Shown here one piece after another: positions 9,592 through 18,433 of a stretch of DNA of 64,000 bases. This stretch comes from Streptomyces asoensis (lineage in GTDB: Bacteria > Actinomycetota > Actinomycetes > Streptomycetales > Streptomycetaceae): positions 558,001 through 622,000 of the forward strand of contig NZ_BNEB01000003.1 of the NCBI RefSeq assembly GCF_016860545.1, given 5' to 3'. The notes under the pieces were generated by a model, which had not been told where the DNA came from, searched no databases, and worked only from the letters and a program-made list of their open reading frames with translations. Position numbers and translations under genes: made by a program. Each line of letters opens with the position of its first letter. Position 1 is the first letter of the stretch.

Positions 9592-9603
9592 ATTCGGACA
9601 ACC

Positions 9604-11385
9604 GTGGACGCGCAAGGCCGTGGGCGGGCGGAGAACATCGATCCCGCAGACCAGTGGGTGCTCAATCCGAACACCGGTGAATACGAACTGCGACTGGGCC
9701 CTTCCGCTCCGCAGTCGGCGGTGCCCGGGCCTCGTCGGTCCGGCTCCGGCTCCGGCTCCGGCGGGGGGACCGCGGGCGCCGCGCGCGGCCGTACGGCGGC
9801 GCCGGACCGGCAGTCGTCCTCGCCCGGCGAGGCAGCGGACGCGGCGGTGCCGTCGCCACGCCGCCGCCGGGGCGTACCGGCGGAGGAGCCGGCCGCGAAC
9901 CGGCGCGGACGCCGGCCGGTGAAGAAGAAGTCGAAGGCGAAGAAGATCCTGCTGTGGACCGGCGGGATCATGGCCTTCGTCCTGGTGGGCACCGCAGGTG
10001 CGGCCTACCTGTATCTGGAGCACCTCAACGACAACATCACCTCCGTCTCCGACGACGGCGCGAGCACCGGTGGCTTCAGCAAGGACAAGGCGATCAACCT
10101 GCTGGTGATCGGCACCGACAAGCGCACCGGTTCGGGCAACGAGGGCTACGGCGACGCCAACAGCGTGGGGCACGCGGACACCACGATCCTGCTGCACGTC
10201 TCCAAGGACCGCACGAACGCGACCGCGCTGAGCATCCCGCGCGACCTGATCGTGAACGTCCCGGACTGCCAGACGGAGCAGGCGGACGGCTCCACCAAGG
10301 TCATCAAGGGCTCGGACAACGTCCGCTTCAACACCAGTCTCGGACAGGACGAGCGCACGCCGAGCTGCACCGTGCGCACGGTCACCGCGCTGACCGGGAT
10401 CCAGGCCGACAACTTCATGGTCGCCGACTTCAACGCGGTCAAGACGCTGACCACGGCGGTCGGCGGTGTCGACGTGTGCCTGGCCAAGGACATCGACGAC
10501 GAGGACTCGCACCTGAAGCTGTCGAAGGGCACGCACACCATCGAGGGCGAGCAGGCGCTGGCCTTCGTGCGCACCCGGCACTCCGTCGGCTTCGGCGGCG
10601 ACCTCAGCCGGATCGCGTTGCAGCAGCAGTTCCTGAGCGCGCTGATGCGCAAGCTGAAGTCGAACGACACGCTCACCAGCCCCACCAAGATGATCAAGCT
10701 GGCGGAGGCGGGCACCAAGGCGCTGACCGTCGACTCCCAGCTGGACAGCATCGACAAGCTGAAGGACCTCGGTCTGGAGCTGGGCAAGCTCAACGTCAAG
10801 AACCTGACCTTCACCACCGTGCCGGTGGTCGACAACCCGGCCGAGAAGGTCAAGGCCACGGTCGTCGTGAACAAGTCGACCGCGCCCACGGTCTTCCAGA
10901 TGATCAAGGACGATGTCTCGTTCACCGAGGTGAAGGAGCAGGCGGCGGCGTCCAAGAACGCGGCGGCCGCGGCCGCGGCGGCGCGTCTCAAGGGCACGCA
11001 GTCGGCGGCCTCCGCGGTGCGGGTGCAGGTCATGAACGGGGGCGCCCCGGCCGGCAGCGCACAGGAAACTCTTAATTGGCTCCAGAATGATGAGGGCGTG
11101 ACGAAGTCCGAGAACGCGGGCAACGCGCCCGCGGTGCTGAGCAGGACGACGCTCGAGTACGCGCCCGACCAGGCCGATCAGGCCCGTAAGCTCGCCGCCG
11201 TCATGGGGCTGCCCGGGACCGCGCTGAAACCGGGCAAGAGCGTCGAGAACTCCCAGGGTCTGCCGACGATGACACTGACGCTGGGCAAGGACTTCAAGGG
11301 CGCGGGAGTCTCGCTCACGGCTCCGACCGCCGTGCCGGACACGGTGCAGAAGTCCACGGCGGACAAGGTCGAGTGCGCCAAGTAG
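9604..11385 (+). CDS. LCP family protein with C-terminal LytR_C domain
   Basis: The 593-residue protein has a ~110-residue basic, disordered cytoplasmic part, one TM (about 116-136), an LCP domain (about 155-400) with DTTILLHV, SIPRDLIVNVPD and GEQALAFVRTRH, then an Ala-rich helix. A LytR_C domain (about 475-580, starting VRVQVMNGG) ends it. Start GTG with GGAGG 12 nt upstream. Probable role: attachment of wall glycopolymers, or recruitment of partners through LytR_C. A terminator hairpin follows, so it is likely monocistronic. Confidence 0.93.
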   Translation: MDAQGRGRAENIDPADQWVLNPNTGEYELRLGPSAPQSAVPGPRRSGSGSGSGGGTAGAARGRTAAPDRQSSSPGEAADAAVPSPRRRRGVPAEEPAANRRGRRPVKKKSKAKKILLWTGGIMAFVLVGTAGAAYLYLEHLNDNITSVSDDGASTGGFSKDKAINLLVIGTDKRTGSGNEGYGDANSVGHADTTILLHVSKDRTNATALSIPRDLIVNVPDCQTEQADGSTKVIKGSDNVRFNTSLGQDERTPSCTVRTVTALTGIQADNFMVADFNAVKTLTTAVGGVDVCLAKDIDDEDSHLKLSKGTHTIEGEQALAFVRTRHSVGFGGDLSRIALQQQFLSALMRKLKSNDTLTSPTKMIKLAEAGTKALTVDSQLDSIDKLKDLGLELGKLNVKNLTFTTVPVVDNPAEKVKATVVVNKSTAPTVFQMIKDDVSFTEVKEQAAASKNAAAAAAAARLKGTQSAASAVRVQVMNGGAPAGSAQETLNWLQNDEGVTKSENAGNAPAVLSRTTLEYAPDQADQARKLAAVMGLPGTALKPGKSVENSQGLPTMTLTLGKDFKGAGVSLTAPTAVPDTVQKSTADKVECAK

Positions 11386-11394
11386 GTAACCCTT

Positions 11395-11434
11395 CGGGCC
11401 CGTTGTGCGTCTGACTTGACGCGGGACGGGCCCG
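11395..11434 (+). terminator. hairpin after LCP gene 9604-11385
   Basis: CGGGCCCGT (11395-11403) pairs with ACGGGCCCG (11426-11434). Between them GCGTC pairs with GACGC, giving a long bulged stem. There is no U-tract, which is usual in Streptomyces. Confidence 0.75.
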
Positions 11435-11465
11435 TGTCAGGCGCAGGGCGGGGAGGGGCAGGGGA

Positions 11466-13109
11466 ATGGCGGGGAGCAGCGGGGTGCGCGGGGAGGTTCC
11501 CGCGGTCGAGGACACGATGTCCTTGACGGCGCAGGAGAAGGGCGAGAAGAGCGAGAAGGGGGAGCCGGCCGGCGACGGAAGACGCGGCGGCGGACGCGGC
11601 GCGGGCCGCGGCCCGGACCGCAAACGCCGACGTCGACGCGCGTTGCGCTGGTCGGCGACGGTGCTCGCGGTGGTGATACTCGGGGCCGCGGGGGCCGGCT
11701 ACCTGTACTACGAGCACCTCAACGCGAACATCAAGCACGACGACCTGAACATCGGCGACGACAAGGACCGCGCGGCCGACACCAAGGCCAACTCGGCGGG
11801 CCAGACGGCGCTGAACATCCTGCTGATCGGCTCGGACGCCCGGGACACCGCCGCGAACCAGAAGCTCGGCGGCGCCAAGTACGACTTCGGCGGTCCCCCG
11901 CTCGCGGACGTCCAGATGCTGCTGCACATATCGGCGGACCGCAGCAACATGTCGGTGGTGAGCATGCCGCGCGACACCCTGCTGGACATCCCCAGGTGCA
12001 CGGACCCCGACGACGGGAAGACCTACGGGGCGTTGCAGGGCGAGATGACGAACGTGTCGCTCGGCCGCGGCGGTCCGGGCTGCACGGTGGCCACCTGGGA
12101 GAAGCTCACCGACATCCACATCGACCACTTCATGATGATCGACTTCTCGGGTGTCGTCTCCATGGCGGACGCGATCGGCGGTGTGCCGGTCTGTGTGGAC
12201 GCCAACGTCTACTCGCACACCAGCACCGGCAAGGGCTCCGGCCTGAAGCTGGAGGAGGGCACGCACTCCGTCAAGGGCAAGCAGGCCCTCCAGTGGCTGC
12301 GCACGCGCTACGGCTTCGAGGACGACACCGACCTCGCCCGTGCCAAGGCGCAGCACATGTACATGAACTCGATGGTCCGCGAGCTGCGCGCCAACGCCAA
12401 GCTGACCAACCCCAACAAGCTGCGCAAGCTCGCCGAGGCGGCCACCAAGGCCATCACCGTCGACGACGGCCTCGACACCATCACGAAGATGTACGACCTG
12501 GCGGGCGAGTTGCAGAAGGTGCCCACCGACCGCATCACGATGACGACGATGCCCAACCGCTACCAGGGCAGCCGGGTCGTGCCCACGGAGGACGCCAAGC
12601 AGCTGTTCCGCCTGGTGCGCGAGGACATCGCCCTGGACGGCAAGGACGCCAAGAAGGCCACCGCGAGCCCGTCGCCGACGGTGACGGACGCGGCCGCGCC
12701 GAACGACCGGATCGCCGTGCAGGTCCACAACGGGACCTACTCGGACACCCTGGGGGCGGTCCGCGGACGCGCGACGGCGGTGACGGAGCTGCTGACGGGC
12801 AAGGGCTTCACCAAGGCCGTCGCGGACACCTCTCCGGCCACGGCCGTGGCGAGCACCGTGGTCCGCTACCCGAGCGCCGACCTCCAGGGGGACGCCCTGG
12901 CCGTCGCCAAGGCCCTCGGCGTCCCGGCGGCCCAGGTGAAGAAGTCCACCGCGGTCTCCGGGGTCACGGTCCTCGTCGGAGCGGACTGGCGCTCGGGGAC
13001 GGCGTACAAGGCGCCGGTGAAGGACGACAAGACACCCGACACCGCCGGGGCGATCAACGCCTCCGACACCACCCAGTGCATGCACGTGGACCCGGCCTAC
13101 ACCTGGTAG
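11466..13109 (+). CDS. LCP family protein with C-terminal LytR_C domain
   Basis: The 547-residue protein has a short charged cytoplasmic region, one TM (about 60-82), an LCP domain (about 105-390) with SMPRDTLLDIPR, FMMIDFSGV and GKQALQWLRTRYG, and a LytR_C domain (about 420-520, starting IAVQVHNG). It is closest in layout to the preceding LCP gene and probably arose from the same duplication. ATG 11466 follows a GGGGAGG-rich stretch. ATG 11517, with GAGG 5 nt before it, is a credible alternative start. The gene converges on the GT2 gene. Confidence 0.92.
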   Translation: MAGSSGVRGEVPAVEDTMSLTAQEKGEKSEKGEPAGDGRRGGGRGAGRGPDRKRRRRRALRWSATVLAVVILGAAGAGYLYYEHLNANIKHDDLNIGDDKDRAADTKANSAGQTALNILLIGSDARDTAANQKLGGAKYDFGGPPLADVQMLLHISADRSNMSVVSMPRDTLLDIPRCTDPDDGKTYGALQGEMTNVSLGRGGPGCTVATWEKLTDIHIDHFMMIDFSGVVSMADAIGGVPVCVDANVYSHTSTGKGSGLKLEEGTHSVKGKQALQWLRTRYGFEDDTDLARAKAQHMYMNSMVRELRANAKLTNPNKLRKLAEAATKAITVDDGLDTITKMYDLAGELQKVPTDRITMTTMPNRYQGSRVVPTEDAKQLFRLVREDIALDGKDAKKATASPSPTVTDAAAPNDRIAVQVHNGTYSDTLGAVRGRATAVTELLTGKGFTKAVADTSPATAVASTVVRYPSADLQGDALAVAKALGVPAAQVKKSTAVSGVTVLVGADWRSGTAYKAPVKDDKTPDTAGAINASDTTQCMHVDPAYTW

Positions 13110-13145
13110 CCCGGGTCCCGTGGTGCTCGGTGCGCCGCGCGGCGC

Positions 13146-14192
13146 TCAGTGCGTGTCGCTGAGGACCGCGGGGCGCCGTGACGCGATGACCTTCCTGGCC
13201 AGCGCCTTGGGGCTGGTCAGGAAGCCGAATCCCCACGACATGTGCATGGTGGCGAGGGCCACGGGGATCCGCAGCCGTGCCTTCGGCGGCAGCCCCCGGC
13301 CGGCCGGCAGGGAACCGGCGGTGATCGCCGCGAGGTAGCCGGCGGGGACGAGGAAGCCCAGCGGGGTGAGCACGGCGCCCACCACGATGCCGGCGGCTAT
13401 CGCGCACACCGCGACCGGCGGGGCGAGGTAGCGCAGGTTGATGGAGCCCTCGTGGTAGCGGGCGACGACGTGCCGCCAACGGCCGTAGTCCTTGTACTGC
13501 TTGGCGAGCGCCCTGACGCTGGGCCTCGGCCGGTACGACACCTTGAGCTCGGGCGAGAACCAGATCAGGCCGCCCGCCTCCCTGATCCGGAAGTTCAGCT
13601 CCCAGTCCTGGGCGCGGACGAACTCCTCGTTGTAGCCGCCCTGTTGCTCCAGCGCCTCCCGGCGGAAGACACCGAGGTACACGGTCTCCGCCGGGCCGGC
13701 CTGCCCTCCGGTGTGGAAGGCGGCGTTGCCGACCCCGATCTTCGAGGTCATGGCCGCGGCGACCGCGTGCTCCCAGTCGTTCTCGCCCTCGGCGTGCATG
13801 ATCCCGCCGACGTTCTGCGCGCCGGTCTCCTCCAGGAGCCGCACCGCGGTGGCGATGTAGTCCGGCGAGAGCATGCCGTGCCCGTCGACGCGGACGACGA
13901 CCGGATGGCGGGAGGCCTTGATCGCGGCGTTGAGCGCCGCGGGCGTCCGCCCGGTGGGATTGGGGACCGTGTGCACGCGCTTGTTGGCGTGGGAGGCGGT
14001 CTCGGCGACGAGCTCGGCCGCGATCTCTTCCGTACGGTCCTTGGACGGACCGATGGCGATCACGACCTCCATCTCGCCGGCGTACTCCTGCGCGAGGATC
14101 GCTTGGACGGCTCCGCGCAGATGCCGCTCCTCGTCGAGGACGGGCATGATGACGGACACTGCGGGGAGGCGCACGTCGGGCTTGGCGTTCAT
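13146..14192 (-). CDS. family 2 glycosyltransferase, membrane-associated
   Basis: The 348-residue protein has a GT-A domain opening VSVIMPVLDEERHL (about 12-25). VVRVDGHGML supplies the metal-binding acidic motif and AQDWELNFRIREAGG the catalytic acidic region. Two or three hydrophobic segments follow (about 255-300). GT2 enzymes use NDP-sugars to glycosylate lipid or polysaccharide acceptors at the membrane. Its position between LCP genes suggests it builds part of the glycopolymer those proteins attach, an inference from neighbourhood only. It is divergent from the fourth LCP gene. Confidence 0.88.
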   Translation of the reverse strand: MNAKPDVRLPAVSVIMPVLDEERHLRGAVQAILAQEYAGEMEVVIAIGPSKDRTEEIAAELVAETASHANKRVHTVPNPTGRTPAALNAAIKASRHPVVVRVDGHGMLSPDYIATAVRLLEETGAQNVGGIMHAEGENDWEHAVAAAMTSKIGVGNAAFHTGGQAGPAETVYLGVFRREALEQQGGYNEEFVRAQDWELNFRIREAGGLIWFSPELKVSYRPRPSVRALAKQYKDYGRWRHVVARYHEGSINLRYLAPPVAVCAIAAGIVVGAVLTPLGFLVPAGYLAAITAGSLPAGRGLPPKARLRIPVALATMHMSWGFGFLTSPKALARKVIASRRPAVLSDTH

Positions 14193-14325
14193 AGGGGACT
14201 CACGTTACCGCGAACGGGGGACAGGGCCCGCCCCGCCGGGTGCGCTGCACCGGTCGGCCGATCGTATGGGCCTACTGTTCCAACGGCTCGCCCCGCCCAC
14301 GGCCGCCGCCCGGAGGTGCCCCCGT

Positions 14326-15783
14326 ATGCCCGCCACACCGCCCCGGTCCCCGCGTCAACCCCTACCGCCGCGCCGCGTACGCCGTCCGCCCGGCCGGCGC
14401 GGACGCCCCCGCTGGGCCATGCGGGCGACGACCACGCTCTCGGTGGTGCTCCTGGCCGCCGCCGGGATCGGTCACTCGGTGGTCGCCGGTCTGGACGCGG
14501 ACATCGCCCGGGTCGACCCCTTCAAGGACATGAAGAACCGCCCCCGGGCCGGCCACGGCATGAACGTCCTGCTGGTCGGCACCGACGGGCGCGACGACAT
14601 CACCCGGGCGGAACGCCGCCGCTACCGGCTGGGCGGCGCCCCCTGCCACTGCACCGACACGATCATGATCGTGCACATCTCGGAGGACCGGGAGCGGGCC
14701 AGCGTCGTCAGTCTCCCGCGCGACTCCTACGCCGAGACGCCCCCGCACACCGACCGGGTCACCGGCAAGGCGCACCACGGCCACCCGATCAGGATCAACT
14801 CGGCGTACGCGGAGGGCGGGCCGCAGCTCACCGTCCGCACGGTCGAGAACATGACGCACGTGAAGATCGACCACTACCTGGAGGTCGACTTCACCAGCTT
14901 CATGAAGACGGTGGACGTGCTGGGCGGCGTCAAGGTGTGCACCGCGCAGCCCCTGAAGGACTCGTACACCGGGCTGGACCTGGCGCCGGGCACCTACACC
15001 CTCAACGGCGGCCAGGCCCTCCAGTACGTCCGCTCACGGCACGCGGACGCCTCCTCCGACCTGGGCCGGATGAAACGCCAACAGCGCTTCCTGGCGGCCC
15101 TGGTGGAGCGCGCCACCTCCTCCGGGGTGCTGCTGAACCCGTTGAGGTTCCGGGACGTGACCCGGGCGGTGCTCGGCTCGGTGCGGGCCGACCGGGGATT
15201 CGGCACCGACGAGCTCCTCGACCTCGGCCGCGCGATGCGCACCTTCTCCCCCTCCTCCTCCGAGTTCACCACCGTGCCCATCGGACAGATGGGATACGTC
15301 GTGAAGGGCATCGGCTCGACCCTGAAGTGGGACCCGGTGCGGGCCCAGCGCCTCTTCCGGGCCCTGCGCGACGACGAGCCCCTCGCCACGGGCGCCCGGC
15401 CCGGCGGCGGCGCCGTCCGCGTGGACGTGGCCCCGCAGCAGATCCGCGTCCAGGTCGAGAACGGCACCCGCACGGCCGGACTCGGCCGACGGGTCGACGC
15501 GGCACTCGCCGCGACCGGCTTCCGCACCACCCGGCAGCCGGTCAGCGCCGCCGCCCCCACCGCCCTGCGCACGGTCGTCGCCTACGACCCCCGCTGGGAC
15601 CGCTCCGCGAAGTCCCTCGCGACCGCCCTGCCGGGCAGCGAACTGCGCGCCGTGAAGGGCCTCGGAGCGACCCTGAAGGTCATCGCCGGAGCCGACTTCC
15701 GCCAGGTGCGCAAGGTACGGGCCGCCCATGCGGATCAGGGGGAGTTCGGGGTGGTGAGAGGGGACGAGGTGGGCTGCTCCTAG
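14326..15783 (+). CDS. LCP family protein with LytR_C domain
   Basis: The 485-residue protein has a Pro/Arg-rich start, a TM at about 30-52, an LCP domain (about 80-330) with DTIMIVHI, SLPRDSYAE, DHYLEVDFTSF and GGQALQYVRSRHA, and a LytR_C-like domain (about 370-465, IRVQVENGT). The ATG at 14326 has GGAGG 9 nt upstream. The open frame extends 150 codons further back, but that part is antisense to the GT2 gene and unlikely to be translated. It is the third LytR_C-bearing member of the cluster. Confidence 0.91.
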   Translation: MPATPPRSPRQPLPPRRVRRPPGRRGRPRWAMRATTTLSVVLLAAAGIGHSVVAGLDADIARVDPFKDMKNRPRAGHGMNVLLVGTDGRDDITRAERRRYRLGGAPCHCTDTIMIVHISEDRERASVVSLPRDSYAETPPHTDRVTGKAHHGHPIRINSAYAEGGPQLTVRTVENMTHVKIDHYLEVDFTSFMKTVDVLGGVKVCTAQPLKDSYTGLDLAPGTYTLNGGQALQYVRSRHADASSDLGRMKRQQRFLAALVERATSSGVLLNPLRFRDVTRAVLGSVRADRGFGTDELLDLGRAMRTFSPSSSEFTTVPIGQMGYVVKGIGSTLKWDPVRAQRLFRALRDDEPLATGARPGGGAVRVDVAPQQIRVQVENGTRTAGLGRRVDAALAATGFRTTRQPVSAAAPTALRTVVAYDPRWDRSAKSLATALPGSELRAVKGLGATLKVIAGADFRQVRKVRAAHADQGEFGVVRGDEVGCS

Positions 15784-15914
15784 GCGGATGTGGCCTTCTG
15801 GTGCAAAACGTGCGAAACGGTCCCGTCCCCCCGATGGCGCGGGGCACCCGGGAGGCGTACGACGGAAGGGCACGCCCGGGGCCCGCACGGGCCCCCTCAC
15901 CCCCAGGAGGAGCC

Positions 15915-16277
15915 ATGACCCAGCCCGGAACCATGACCGCCATGAGCAAGGAGATGCAGGACTGCGTCGAGGCGTGCATGTCCTGCCACAGCGTCTGCGA
16001 GGAGACCATGAGCTCCTGCATGCAGCTGGGCGGCCAGGCCCAGATGCAGATCATGCGCGCGCTGATGGACTGCTCGGAGACGACCCGCATGTGCGCCGAC
16101 ATGATGATGCGGCGCTCGCCCATGGCGACCGAGATGTGCGCGATGTGCGCCAAGGCCTGTGACATGTGCGCCGAGGCGTGTATGTCCATGCCGGACGATC
16201 CGCAGATGATGCGCTGCGCCGAGGCGTGTCGCCGCTGCGCCGACATGTGCCGCACGATGGCCGGCGCCACCATGTGA
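15915..16277 (+). CDS. Cys-rich four-helix-bundle copper-binding protein (DUF326/Csp-like)
   Basis: The 120-residue protein is very rich in Cys and Met: CVEACMSCHSVCEE, CSETTRMCADMMM, MCAMCAKACDMCAEAC and CAEACRRCADMC. The spacing places Cys along the inside of four helices, as in DUF326 and the Csp copper-storage proteins, which bind many Cu(I) ions through thiolates. No signal peptide is visible, so a cytosolic store or buffer is likely. The ATG follows CAGGAGGAG at 4 nt. It sits between two LCP genes with no other metal gene near. Confidence 0.88.
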   Translation: MTQPGTMTAMSKEMQDCVEACMSCHSVCEETMSSCMQLGGQAQMQIMRALMDCSETTRMCADMMMRRSPMATEMCAMCAKACDMCAEACMSMPDDPQMMRCAEACRRCADMCRTMAGATM

Positions 16278-16285
16278 CCGCCGTC

Positions 16286-16330
16286 CGCACAGAACGGGGG
16301 CGCCCGGGCCGGGCGCCCCCGTTCTGTGCG
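16286..16330. terminator. bidirectional terminator, perfect 20-bp stem
   Basis: Bases 16286-16305 pair without mismatch with 16311-16330 around a 5-nt loop. It separates the convergent DUF326 gene and the fifth LCP gene and probably serves both. Confidence 0.92.
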
Positions 16331-16341
16331 CACCGCCCGGG

Positions 16342-17622
16342 TCAGTTGCCCGTGACGGTGACCTTCTCGTCGTTGTTCAACTCGCTCACCAGCTGCTTCA
16401 CCTTCGCCTTGTCCCAGACGAGGTTGCCGCCGGAGGAGCCGGAGATCGGCATGTTCAGCGAGGTGCCGTCGCCGCCGTTGACGCCCTTCATCGCGAAGAA
16501 CATGGACCCCAGGTCGTAGAGCCCCATGTCCTTGTCGACGATGAGCGAGTCCAGGCCCGCGCTCATCGTCGGGTAGAGCGCGAAGGGGTTCAGGACCGTG
16601 GTCGGGGTCGCCACCTCGTGGGCGAGGGCCGCGAGGAACTTCTGCTGGTTCTTCGTGCGCTCCAGGTCGGACGCGGCGAAGGCGTGCCGGGTGCGGACGA
16701 AGGCGAGCGCCTCCTCGCCGTTCAGCGTCTGCTTGCCCGCCTGGAAGTCGGCGCCCGAGTACTTGTCCTTGAACCCCTTGTCGATGGTGATCTCGACACC
16801 GCCGACCGCGTCCACGATGTTCGCGAAGCCGGCGAAGCCGATCTCCACGTAGTGGTCGATGCGCAGACCGGTGTTGAACTCGACCGTGCGCACCAGCAGC
16901 TCGGGGCCGTCCGTCGCGTAGGCGGCGTTCAGCTTCGTGTGCCGGCCGGTGCCCTTGTACGTCTTGCCGGACTCGGAGCCGACGAACGTCGGGATCTCCA
17001 CGTCGGAGTCGCGCGGCAGCGAGACCAGCGTGTCTCCGTTGGAGCCGACGTGCAGGATCATCATCGAGTCCGTGCGCTTGCCCTCGGCGGAGCCGGTGTG
17101 CAGCTGCTTCTTCTCCTCGGCGGACAGGCCCTCGCGGCTGTCGGAGCCGACGATCAGGTAGTTCGTCCCGTCGCCCCCCTCGGGCCGGTCGATGACCTTG
17201 GACAGGTCGACCTCGCGCTTCAGCTTGCCGTCGGCCCAGATGTAGGTGCCCACCGACGTCACGACCAGCACGGTCAGGACGGTGATCGCCGTCCACTTGA
17301 TACGACGGCGCCAGTTCGGCGCGGGACGCGGGGCGCGGGTGTCGAAGGACCCCGGCCCGCCGGAGTCGCCCCCGCCGCCGTAGACCTGGCCCGAGCTGTA
17401 GCCGCTGTCGTACCCGGTGTTCTGGGCGTTGGTGTAGTCGCCGTACCCCTGACCGTTCACGTACGACGGCTGCGGCGGGACTCCGGCGCCCCGCGGCGGG
17501 GCGGCCGGGCCGCGCCGGACCTGCCGCATGACGCGCGGGCTCTCGGGCTGCGCGTTCGCGCTGCCGCCGCCGTACCGGTTGCCGCGGTCGCTGTCGGACC
17601 GTCCCTCGGGCCAATCGTTCAT
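16342..17622 (-). CDS. LCP family protein with Gly/Tyr-rich cytoplasmic tail, no LytR_C
   Basis: The 426-residue protein has a ~100-residue disordered N-terminus rich in Gly, Tyr, Asn and Gln, a TM at about 106-128 and an LCP domain (about 150-390). Its motifs are SMMILHV, SLPRDSDVEIP, DHYVEIGFAGF and GEEALAFVRTRHA. It lacks LytR_C. The ATG at 17622 has no clear ribosome site. CACACT stands 7 nt upstream of it with TTGTAA 19 nt further back, so a leaderless start is possible. It is divergent from the thioesterase gene. Confidence 0.9.
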   Translation of the reverse strand: MNDWPEGRSDSDRGNRYGGGSANAQPESPRVMRQVRRGPAAPPRGAGVPPQPSYVNGQGYGDYTNAQNTGYDSGYSSGQVYGGGGDSGGPGSFDTRAPRPAPNWRRRIKWTAITVLTVLVVTSVGTYIWADGKLKREVDLSKVIDRPEGGDGTNYLIVGSDSREGLSAEEKKQLHTGSAEGKRTDSMMILHVGSNGDTLVSLPRDSDVEIPTFVGSESGKTYKGTGRHTKLNAAYATDGPELLVRTVEFNTGLRIDHYVEIGFAGFANIVDAVGGVEITIDKGFKDKYSGADFQAGKQTLNGEEALAFVRTRHAFAASDLERTKNQQKFLAALAHEVATPTTVLNPFALYPTMSAGLDSLIVDKDMGLYDLGSMFFAMKGVNGGDGTSLNMPISGSSGGNLVWDKAKVKQLVSELNNDEKVTVTGN

Positions 17623-17742
17623 GCGGACCAGTGTGCAGGGCAGTGCTGTGTGCCTTACAAGGGCCGTCGGAGAATCAGGGCCCCGCTGTTGCCAAGCTGA
17701 CACAAAATCCCGGGTTGTCCCCCTCGGCATAAGGTGGAGGAC

Positions 17743-18303
17743 ATGACAGACCAGGTCACCGCGGCGGACTCGGGCAGCACCCCGGACATCCCGGGCAAGC
17801 CCACGTCCGCGTCCCGCACCACCCTCAGCCACATCATGACCCACGCCGACACCAACCTGCTGGGGACGGTGCACGGCGGCGTGATCATGAAGCTCGTCGA
17901 CGACGCGGCGGGGGCGGTGGCCGGGCGGCATTCCGGCGGGCCCGCCGTCACCGCGTCCATGGACGAGATGGCCTTCCTGGAGCCGGTCCGCGTCGGCGAC
18001 CTGGTCCATGTGAAGGCCCAGGTCAACTGGACCGGCCGGACCTCGATGGAAGTCGGCGTGCGGGTCCTCGCCGAACGCTGGAACGAGTCCGCCCCGGCCA
18101 CCCAGGTCGGCTCCGCCTACCTGGTCTTCGCCGCCGTGGACGCCGACGGCAAGCCGCGGGCGGTCCCCCCGGTCCTGCCGGAGACGGAACGCGACGAGCG
18201 CCGCTACCAGGAGGCCCAGATCCGCCGCACCCACCGCCTGGCCCGCCGCCGCGCGATCAGGGAACTGCGCGAACGCCGGACGGCGGAAGGCTTCGGCGAC
18301 TGA
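17743..18303 (+). CDS. acyl-CoA thioesterase, hotdog fold (YciA/BACH-like)
   Basis: The 186-residue protein has one hotdog domain (about 25-150) with TNLLGTVHGGVIMKLVDDAAG, in which the Asp near the end of the helix is the usual catalytic residue, followed by SMDEMAFLEPVRVGDLVHV. Such enzymes hydrolyse acyl-CoA to free acid and CoA in the cytosol. A basic C-terminal helix (about 160-186) is added. The ATG follows AAGGTGGAGG at 2-3 nt; a second in-frame ATG lies 3 codons upstream. The next gene, convergent, is an acyl-CoA dehydrogenase, so a link to fatty acid turnover is plausible. Confidence 0.88.
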   Translation: MTDQVTAADSGSTPDIPGKPTSASRTTLSHIMTHADTNLLGTVHGGVIMKLVDDAAGAVAGRHSGGPAVTASMDEMAFLEPVRVGDLVHVKAQVNWTGRTSMEVGVRVLAERWNESAPATQVGSAYLVFAAVDADGKPRAVPPVLPETERDERRYQEAQIRRTHRLARRRAIRELRERRTAEGFGD

Positions 18304-18344
18304 AGGGTTCGGGACCGGCCCACGAGCACCCGCCGCTCCCCCGG

Positions 18345-18377
18345 CGCGCGGCCCCGGGCATGCCCCGGGGCCGCGCG
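18345..18377. terminator. bidirectional terminator between convergent genes
   Basis: CGCGCGGCCCCGGG (18345-18358) pairs with CCCGGGGCCGCGCG (18364-18377), giving 14 bp with a CATGC loop. Confidence 0.88.
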
Positions 18378-18433
18378 TCGCACACCTCACGCAGTGACAC
18401 GGACCACCGTCCGGGGCCCGCGCCGGTGCTGCG

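Noticed and set aside
9467..9603. Known c-di-AMP (ydaO) riboswitch upstream of an LCP gene
   Set aside because: The pairing seen does not reproduce the conserved ydaO core that I know; kept only as an unassigned structured leader.
13873..14325. N-terminal extension of the fourth LCP gene
   Set aside because: It is antisense to the GT2 glycosyltransferase; ATG 14326 has a proper GGAGG ribosome site directly before a normal LCP N-terminus.
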